Of a stretch of 5,856 nucleotides of DNA, positions 4,589-5,856 are shown piece by piece. The notes below the pieces were generated by a model, which was not told the origin of the DNA, made no database searches, and worked only from the letters and a program-made list of their open reading frames with translations. A program made the position numbers and the translations under genes. Position 1 is the first letter of the stretch. Each line of letters begins with the position of its first letter. The DNA lies in NCBI GenBank assembly GCA_035455185.1, contig DATIFQ010000316.1, forward strand, positions 1 to 5,856. Direction: 5' to 3'. The DNA is from JAEHDI01 sp035455185. GTDB taxonomy: Bacteria > Acidobacteriota > Terriglobia > Bryobacterales > Bryobacteraceae.

Positions 4589-5035
4589 ATGAGAAACAGG
4601 CTCTCCCTTCTCATCGTCACGCTTCTGGCTGTAACGGGTCTCTGCAGCGCACAGACCGGCGCGATCTCTAAGACAAAGGCCAAAGACCAGGTGCTCGTCG
4701 ATAGCTCCCGCACGACATGGGAGGCCTACAAGAGCAGGAACATCTCGGCAATGAAGGCGGTCACCGCCCCGGAGTACGTGTCCTTTACTCAGGCCGGCCC
4801 GTCCAATCTTCAACAGGATATCGATACGATCCAAAAGCTCACCATCGAGTCTTATTCGCTCGACGATCCGAAGGTCACCTGGCTGACAAAGGATGTGGCC
4901 ATTCTCCGCTACAAGTGCGACCTCAAAGGATCTTTCGACGGGAAACTGTTCAAGCCGGTTTACGCCACCGAAGTGTGGGTCAACCGTGGAGGCAAGTGGC
5001 AGATCGTCTCCTATCAAGAGACCCCGGTGAGCTGA
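4589..5035 (+). CDS. Secreted DUF4440/NTF2-like (SnoaL-fold) protein
   Basis: The protein has 148 residues from ATG 4589. Residues 1-21 are a type I signal peptide: MRNR, the hydrophobic core LSLLIVTLLAVTGL, then CSA followed by Q. The cysteine is not in a proper lipobox (Leu at -1), so a lipoprotein is unlikely. The mature part has the DUF4440 pattern: a first helix with TTWEAYKSRNISAMKAVTAPEYVSF, a variable middle with SYSLDDPKVTWLTKDVAILRY, and the closing strands YATEVWVNRGGKWQIVSYQETPV, where the WVxRxGKWQ..xxQETP ending is the family hallmark. The fold is an NTF2-like cone with a pocket; most members have no assigned reaction. It is periplasmic or secreted. It has no attC after it, so it is either resident or a cassette that has lost its site; tyrA follows 125 bp later. 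Confidence 0.82.
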   Translation: MRNRLSLLIVTLLAVTGLCSAQTGAISKTKAKDQVLVDSSRTTWEAYKSRNISAMKAVTAPEYVSFTQAGPSNLQQDIDTIQKLTIESYSLDDPKVTWLTKDVAILRYKCDLKGSFDGKLFKPVYATEVWVNRGGKWQIVSYQETPVS

Positions 5036-5040
5036 TGCCT

Positions 5041-5055
5041 CGCTCTCGAGGAGCG
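5041..5055. terminator. Weak hairpin after the DUF4440 gene
   Basis: CGCTC (5041-5045) and GAGCG (5051-5055) pair around a 5-nt loop, 5 nt after the stop, and are followed by ATTTAG rather than a T-run. With a 5-bp stem it is at best a weak terminator. Confidence 0.22.
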
Positions 5056-5150
5056 ATTTAGCAACCGCGTGAAGCGGAGGCGGCGCGCGTGATTCCGTGG
5101 GCCAACCTGCGGCGGAGGGCCGTCGCGTGACGCTGCAACGGGGTGTCAAG

Positions 5151-5155
5151 AGGAG
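5151..5155 (+). promoter_or_regulatory. Shine-Dalgarno for the tyrA GTG start
   Basis: AGGAG sits 5 nt before GTG 5161. It selects this start over an in-frame GTG at 5143, which would add six residues and lacks an SD; an in-frame TGA at 5128-5130 closes the frame above. Confidence 0.65.
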
Positions 5156-5160
5156 CATCC

Positions 5161-5856
5161 GTGTCCGAGCCGACTCTCGATAGCCTGCGGGAGCGCATCC
5201 GGCTGCTCGACCAGGACCTCGTGGCGCGCGTGGCGGAGCGCGTCGGTCTCGCGAGGCAGATCGGAGAGATCAAGCGCCGGCAGAAACTCTCGACGGCGGA
5301 TTACGCGCAGGAGAGAGCGGTTCTGGAGCGCGCGCGAACCGCCGCTCGAGAGCACGGCCTCGATCCGAGGGTGGCGGAAGACCTCTTCGCGAGGCTCATC
5401 CGAGCGTCGGTCATCGCACAGGACGAGGACAGCCTGCGTTTTGCGGGCCTGGGCGTCGGTAAGCGCGCCGTCATCGTCGGCGGCGCCGGCCGCATGGGCC
5501 GCTGGCTCGGCCGCTTCCTGTCTGCCCAGGGCTATGAAACCGGCGTCCTCGACCCGGCTGCCGCGCCGGAAGCGGACGCGTGGGGCCGCCGGGAGTTTGC
5601 GTCGGCGGACCTCGTCGTCTGCTCGACACCTCCGGCGACCGTCGTCGAACTGTACGCGGCCTGGTCCAGAAAGCCGCCGTCCGGAGTGGTCGTCGACATC
5701 GCCAGCATCAAGACTCCGCTGATCGAGCCGATCCGGGCCCTCCAGCGCTCCGGCTGCCGCGTCGCCTCCATCCATCCCATGTTCGGCCCTTCCACCGTCC
5801 TCCTGCGCGAAGCCGACATCGTCATCTGCGACACCGATGACCCCGAAGCGACCGCC
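5161..5856 (+). CDS. tyrA: Bifunctional chorismate mutase / prephenate dehydrogenase (T-protein), 3' truncated
   Basis: The frame is open from GTG 5161 to the right edge, 232 residues of an expected 370 or so. Residues 1-90 are an AroQ-type chorismate mutase helix bundle with all the expected active-site residues: R10, R27, K38, D47, E51 and Q87, each one position off the E. coli mutase numbering. Residues 102-232 begin the prephenate dehydrogenase domain, with VIVGGAGRMGR (NAD-binding Rossmann loop, 104-114), VVVDIASIKTP (176-186) and IHPMFGP (204-210), which carries the catalytic-region histidine H205. The enzyme turns chorismate into prephenate and then 4-hydroxyphenylpyruvate for tyrosine synthesis in the cytoplasm. 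The fused order matches enterobacterial TyrA. The C-terminal dehydrogenase dimer domain lies outside. As a housekeeping gene it marks the chromosomal side of the cassette array. Confidence 0.93.
   Translation, partial: MSEPTLDSLRERIRLLDQDLVARVAERVGLARQIGEIKRRQKLSTADYAQERAVLERARTAAREHGLDPRVAEDLFARLIRASVIAQDEDSLRFAGLGVGKRAVIVGGAGRMGRWLGRFLSAQGYETGVLDPAAAPEADAWGRREFASADLVVCSTPPATVVELYAAWSRKPPSGVVVDIASIKTPLIEPIRALQRSGCRVASIHPMFGPSTVLLREADIVICDTDDPEATA

Noticed and set aside
4259..5158. A 299-codon open frame on the minus strand, the longest closed frame in the window
   Set aside because: It runs antisense to the DUF4440 gene, which has an SD, a signal peptide and a family signature. The minus-strand product is low in recognisable features and typical of GC-rich shadow frames.
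5146..5775. A 209-codon minus-strand frame opposite tyrA
   Set aside because: tyrA on the plus strand shows all the chorismate mutase catalytic residues and a Rossmann motif, so the opposite frame is a shadow.

Overview
The window looks like GC-rich bacterial chromosomal DNA, probably from a soil or sediment organism; the phylum cannot be fixed from the sequence. All supportable genes lie on the + strand. The main structure is a row of small single-gene units, each usually with its own Shine-Dalgarno (SD) site, separated by imperfect palindromes of 71-115 bp. These palindromes have the architecture of integron attC sites: an RYYYAAC-like box at the left end, a GTTRRRY-like box at the right end, and two pairing arms. 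All seven also share an unpaired base at the ninth nucleotide after the left box. No integrase gene or attI site is visible, so the segment fits a cassette array lacking a nearby integrase (a CALIN), or a slice of a longer integron.

Layout. A RibD/DHFR-like reductase, cut by the left edge, ends at 481. A perfect hairpin, a possible promoter and attC-1 (605-676) follow. Next come a cupin gene (705-1049) with attC-2, a small secreted-protein gene broken by an in-frame TAG at the signal-peptide boundary (1183-1563) with attC-3, a GYD-domain gene (1789-2115) with attC-4, a DUF1772 membrane protein (2266-2751) with attC-5, a PaaI-type hotdog thioesterase (2995-3453) with attC-6, and a DUF6010-like membrane protein (3558-3965) with attC-7. 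A pentad-repeat protein (4045-4368) follows; its 3' end reads through the right half of a decayed attC. A secreted DUF4440/NTF2-like protein (4589-5035) has no attC of its own. The right edge holds the 5' part of a bifunctional chorismate mutase-prephenate dehydrogenase gene, tyrA (5161 onward), which looks like core genome.

The cassette genes share no pathway; they are stand-alone small enzymes, stress-type domains and membrane proteins, as is usual for cassette arrays. The recombination boxes vary from near consensus (attC-4) to badly eroded (attC-5, attC-6 and the remnant), which together with the broken gene suggests a partly decaying array. The mobile part ends somewhere between about 4350 and the tyrA start.
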